Origin: Steromphala cineraria
Lineage: Eukaryota; Mollusca; Gastropoda; Trochida; Trochidae
Direction: 5' to 3'
Length of the DNA: 64,000 nt
Assembly (NCBI GenBank): GCA_916613615.1
Contig: OU744721.1
Coordinates: forward strand, 54,694,747-54,758,746
In this document: positions 59,613 through 64,000 of the stretch, piece after piece
Layout of the letters: the number at the start of each line of letters is the position of its first letter
Numbering within the stretch: position 1 is the first letter of the stretch
Translations under genes and position numbers: made by a program
The notes under the pieces: generated by a model
Told to the model about the DNA's origin: nothing
Databases searched by the model: none
The model's input: the letters and a program-made list of their open reading frames with translations, nothing else

Positions 59613-59829
59613 ATAATCCTACATAATAAAACGATGTGAATAAACATGCATTATATATTGAAAAGATACTGAGTCAGAAGTAGAAATAACCAATTTTAAT
59701 GGCTAGTACTTTCAGTTTAATTTAAGAGCATTTTCAGGCATTAGCAATATCAAACGGATAAAAGTCTCCATGCAACGTCGTCGTGTACAATATGACGTCA
59801 TCACATATTACATCATTATGTGAAAGGTT

Positions 59830-60630
59830 CACCGGCCCAGACAGGCTTTCTTTAGAGGATTGTGCCTCCAGCTTCGTTTTTCCCTGATGGGCCTTGGTTC
59901 AATGCCCGAGGATGGAGGCGAGTAGCTCCTACATCGGCCCCACTGTTTTACCATCAATACTCCTGCCTTGCATCCGACTGGATAACACCTCTTTCGACTC
60001 CTGGCGAAGATGGGCCTGATGCCATGCTCCCTGATCATCGCAAAATAGGACGGTGGTGTCGCCCTTCCTGAGAATTAGATCCTTGAGGTTGTCGATAGAT
60101 ACGTTTGTAATTGCTTGAGGTCATACATCATTGGATCTGCTTCACAGTTGATGGGTGTTTCGATATCCTGATGTGGTAGATCTTGGCTCGAACTCCCCTC
60201 AGCGAGTTTACATCTTCATCCTGGCAATCCTTGAATGCTGTCGAGGATGAGGATTTCCTTGGAAGTTCCCAAAAAAAAAAATCCCACCCTGTCGTCCTAT
60301 CTGTCTGTAAAGGCTCGCTGCCAGGCAAGCGTCAGACTGCGGGTCTTCACGTACATGAGCCGATCCCAAGGTGGTGTCCGGATTATCTTGCAGGAGGGAT
60401 TCAACTGCCATCAAGGAGGCATGTCCTTCAGACAGGAACTCAGAGTCAATCTTCTCACTGTGATGGGATTCATAGTGGCGCTTCCACTCAGCCGCTCTCT
60501 TGAAAATTCTGAAGGTCAGACAGAAGACACAAATGGCCTTCAGGCGACTGGGGGGGAACTAGGTGGTCCTTCAATTTGAAGGAAGCCTTGCAGTCAGTGA
60601 GGAAGCAGTGATGAAGCATCTTGAGGTATT
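59830..60630 (-). pseudogene. Degraded zinc-finger-like exon or gene remnant
   Basis: This is the only stretch with convincing coding character: balanced base use, and minus-strand frames with varied polar residues. It starts after a good minus-strand splice acceptor (a CTCTTTTGTTTTAG tract, with AG at 60631-60632). The first frame gives CFLTDCKASFKLKDH; the next, entered if one base is lost in the seven-C run at 60550-60556, gives CVFCLTF and WKRHYESHH. Together these make C-x4-C and C-x2-C pairs with following histidines, as in C2H2-type fingers. A second homopolymer (eleven bases, 60271-60281) and a stop near 60128 mark further breaks. Later frames give DTTVLFCDDQGAWHQ. I do not recognise the family. 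Homopolymer positions could also be assembly errors in a live gene. Confidence 0.5.
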
Positions 60631-60632
60631 CT

Positions 60633-61915
60633 AAAACAAAAGAGCTTGTCTTAGACATATATCTATATCAAACCTGCATCAACATCCTTTTCATTAGTTA
60701 CACATTAGTTACAGTTTCATCTTAATCATGACCTTGCCCTTATGAACCTATACTACATAGTGAGCCCAACGCCAATATTTTGACCTGCCCTCACCCGCTA
60801 ACAGATCTAGAACATCGAATCAATCTTTCCCAGATTGATCAGGTCTAGTGCAGCACTCATTACAATATATGAACACTTAATTCCTTAACCTTTAGCTTGC
60901 TGGATTGTTTTAGGCTAACACCCGCTGTCATCTGGATTAATTTCAGCAGAAGCGCCGTAAAATCAACAAGGTCACGAAAATTGGAAGTTCCCAAAAACTA
61001 CAACAGATTTCTTGACAGAAATTCACACTTATTAAGACATTTCTAGGCTTCCTAGTCATATATTTTTTATTCCACGACTCCCAAGAGCAATAAAGAGACG
61101 ATCATTGTTACTGTAAAATATCTGTTTTCATAAAAAATCTAATTATTTGAAATCGGAACATGTACATAAAAAACTATGAAACGGAATTATAAAAAACCAC
61201 GAATGCAGTTATGTGCAGAAATATTCAAGAGATTTAGTCGTATCTGATAGTTATATTAGTGACAACGCTAAATTATGTTTCAACTTTGAAGTCCGACAAG
61301 GATAAAACGTTTATTTTATTTATGAAATTTAATTACTTCAGTCGCAAAGCTACGAGTGCGATTTTCTCCAAAACGACTGTAACACAAACTTCATTACTTA
61401 ACACTATATATGCAAAATATCTTAAGATGATGCTGACAATTTTCTAAAGCTGTAACAGTTGTATTTTTGGCATATCAAGACCTTTTTTCTGCTTATCTCA
61501 CGAAATCTTTGAATTTCAAGACAAAATGGCGGACTACGCTAACTTGAATGAAAGATATAATATCTCCACAATCACTGCTTCAATTTCAATAATATTTTGA
61601 TGGAGGAAACAACAGAATTTGTATAATATACCATTCACTTTTTAATGTCTTCGATGTTCAAATTTCACAAACGACAGTATGTCTAAAGCGAATCGAAATT
61701 CGATGCAAAAAAAATCTTGACCTTAGCAAGTTGATAAAACTTCACATTGACCAAAGTGTAAACGAGCCAAAGAATATTGAACTCGTCTTTGAATATGTTC
61801 TGTTCACAAGAAAAAAATATGTTCTACATGCCAAAGAAGTAATTTAGTGACAATATATAATAAATTCGTACCTAGTTTACTGTTGAATTTATTGTATTTG
61901 ATAGCAGACGAAAGC
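60633..61915. other. Possible intron of the minus-strand remnant
   Basis: AT-rich, ending at the acceptor described for 59830-60630. At 61521-61534 there is a Kozak-like ACAAAATGGCGGAC on the plus strand whose frame closes after 24 codons. Confidence 0.3.
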
Positions 61916-61970
61916 CATCATCCCGGATGTGACGTACAACGGAAGTTATCTCATTCTTACTTCCCTTGGC
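61915..61970. promoter_or_regulatory. ETS plus CRE motif cluster, promoter-like
   Basis: CCGGAT (61923-61928), TGACGTAC (61930-61937), CGGAAGT (61940-61946) and ACTTCC (61960-61965) crowd into 45 bp of otherwise AT-rich DNA. ETS with CRE-like sites is a frequent pairing in housekeeping-type animal promoters. It lies 1.3 kb upstream of the minus-strand coding remnant, so it could be that gene's promoter; this is inference only. Confidence 0.3.
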
Positions 61971-63600
61971 AAGCCTCAACGAATTTAATTTATCGTAATA
62001 AAATATCACATTACATTAAAATATTTGTTATTTATTTAGATCATAAAGATGAAATTTAATTAATTCGGAAACAAAAATACAACAAACTTCAAAATAGTAA
62101 ACACGAGCGGCAGACGACATTTCTGAAATGGAACATGATCAGCAGGTGCGCGAAACTTACATCAAGTTATCGACGGAATGTCGATTACTTTTCACAACAA
62201 GATTTTATTTTTTGATATTTAAGAAAATCCAATGCGTACTCAAATGAATTAAACTATTTAGCAGGAAACCTCTAAAAACGAAAACGTAGACCCATACGTA
62301 GCCTACATTATGCAACTATCATGGACATTATTTCGTCAGATACGATTGACATACTTGTAAGGAATATTCTTTGCTACATCTATGTTTAGTGTTTTTTTAT
62401 CATACCAACGAGACAATGACTAAATGAACATGTATGAGATGGTATAAGTATAAAATGGTATTTTTTGTAAACGTTTGTAAAGGCCGGATGAAATTTACAC
62501 AGATTATTTCAATTGAATTTGAATAATGTAAGCTGCGATGTCATCCAACAATTTTAACAAATTAGAAAAACGGAATTTATAATAATTGTAATTGTTACAT
62601 TTTGGTTTCATTTCAGACATACTTGTATTGACCGAAACATTCATTCCTAGAATAATTCCTTGACAACAAATATATATCAACGGGAATAAAAAATTAATTA
62701 TAGTTTTTCTTCAATAAATAAATGTCTTATGAACGCAAAAAAAAACTACCGCTCTTTGGAACTTTGGAAAGCAGATTCAGTTAATCTATTGTGTAAACAT
62801 TAATGGTAAGAGAAAAAATTAAATTAGTGTTTTTCAAACGACATTTTATGAGACCCTATATTGATATCTTGATTTAGGGAAAGGTAATTATATAAGCCAT
62901 ATTGCTTGTTTACCGATCCCATACACTGAATAAAATACGTTTGAAATTAAAATATGTCTTGATTAATTTCTACGAAACAACAGAGATTCCTATTGTCAAC
63001 AAATGAAAATCTGTTTGTTGAAGAAATATTAAGTTAATTATTAATATGAAATTGTAATTAGAATCTTAAAAAGCTGTGGTCAAATTGTCAAAGACGGAAA
63101 ACTCGTAAAAACTGTTTAATAAATGATCCACTGAAAGTCAGATGCATGAAATGCATGCAAACATTATAATACTCAAAAGGGAAAAACAATAGTAAATGCT
63201 TTGTTTCATCACACATCGTGTGGTAGCCTACATGGAAACGAATTTACGTCAAGACGAATAATAACTTCTAATGCTGCAGCAAACAAAAATCAAACCATAT
63301 GGTCTAAAATTATTTGTATTGGTTTAATTCATTCTCAAATAATTTACTGTAAACATTTTCCCAAATAATTAATATTTATCGATAAGGTAATACATCGTTT
63401 GCGTCACAGCAGTATTTCAATCGGACGATTTTAACATGTATTATATTATTTATATTATGACTTTGGTATTTCTGTTATTGACATATTCAATCAGTTAACA
63501 GCTAAATGGAAATAATTTAATCTGAACCATTGTATATTTATTTTATAATCGACCAAAGCATTTGCATATCGATGACGGATTCTAAATCTTGATCTTCATG
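61971..63600. other. AT-rich spacer
   Basis: Nothing recognised. Confidence 0.4.
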
Positions 63601-63607
63601 ACGACAT

Positions 63608-63675
63608 CAGAACCACGCCCACCTTGTCACTCACATGTCCACGCCCACATCGATATGTCACTCAAACTCACGTGT
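63608..63675. promoter_or_regulatory. Duplicated CCACGCCCAC boxes with an E-box
   Basis: CCACGCCCAC at 63613-63622 and 63639-63648, each followed by a TGTCACTCA word (about 63625 and 63656), then CACGTG near 63669. The first motif fits KLF/Sp-type GC-box binding sites and the last an E-box. No gene start is evident in the remaining 330 bp; frames at 63589-63879 (plus) and 63718-63984 (minus) overlap and are unsupported. Confidence 0.3.
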
Positions 63676-64000
63676 TTCGGAGGTGAAAAGATGAAGATAC
63701 GTTTTGTTTCAAAGATGTTATTTTCGAAACGATTGAAAACATTTGATATATTTTTGCATATTGATTTTTTTCATAATTGCTTGAACAGAACTCATGCCAG
63801 AAATTATTGCATTTGCCAACCCGAAGTTCCAAGTGAGATAATAGCGACCTGGCGACAAGTAAGACATGAAATTATATAACAATGTCAGTTGGATCACATT
63901 ATATATATTGTGCAAACTATTTTCTGATATGTTTATTATTGTTACGTCTTTTATGAAGGTAAAATGTTCAAATATACAATTCATCAGGTTTCATGAAATA

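Noticed and set aside
61521..61600. Gene start at ACAAAATGGCGGAC.
   Set aside because: The frame closes after 24 codons without a donor site, and a similar ACAAAATGGCCGCC word occurs inside MITE-A copies, so the motif is not diagnostic here.

Overview
The window reads as metazoan nuclear DNA, most likely from a mollusc and probably a bivalve. It is strongly AT-rich and intron- or desert-like on both strands. It carries several repeat types I associate with bivalve genomes: a dispersed element whose start has the AGCTCATCTGG / CGTCCGTCCGTCC look, short inverted-repeat (MITE-like) elements, a tRNA-headed SINE and a dimeric satellite. The species call is an inference from repeat style; no database was consulted. 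I found no rRNA, CRISPR array, bacterial operon or intact protein-coding gene. Almost every open frame is 60-100 codons long, as expected by chance, and lacks coding character.

Layout. 1-3100: a satellite of twenty 126-bp units, each a dimer of 63-bp halves, ending in a run of overlapping perfect palindromes built from the satellite's own ACAATCT heptamer. 3.4-3.6 kb: a dimeric tRNA-derived SINE on the minus strand. 4.2-13.9 kb: anonymous AT-rich DNA including an old tandem duplication (about 5.64-8.1 kb and 8.27-13.87 kb). The second copy is split by a 3.7-kb composite insertion made of two near-identical 451-bp inverted-repeat elements around a 2.8-kb core. 13.9-33 kb: gene-poor DNA with a few MITEs, a 33-bp minisatellite with higher-order structure and one strong hairpin. 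33-49 kb: four same-orientation copies of one MITE family, two foldback MITEs, three copies of another dispersed repeat and a GATTCATT minisatellite. 49-59 kb: mostly anonymous DNA with a nested MITE-in-repeat insertion. 59.8-60.6 kb: a minus-strand, zinc-finger-like coding remnant with a good splice acceptor and several reading-frame breaks; this is the only region with real coding flavour.

A recurring theme is that short islands of 40-150 bp recur as diverged copies 6-45 kb apart, in otherwise unalignable sequence. Examples are 4230/26395/49095, 23990/43560, 27410/40555 and 37130/42830. Together they suggest that the window was built by repeated local duplication and that the islands decayed more slowly than their surroundings. 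They could be duplicated regulatory modules or remains of old, large transposons; the sequence alone does not decide.
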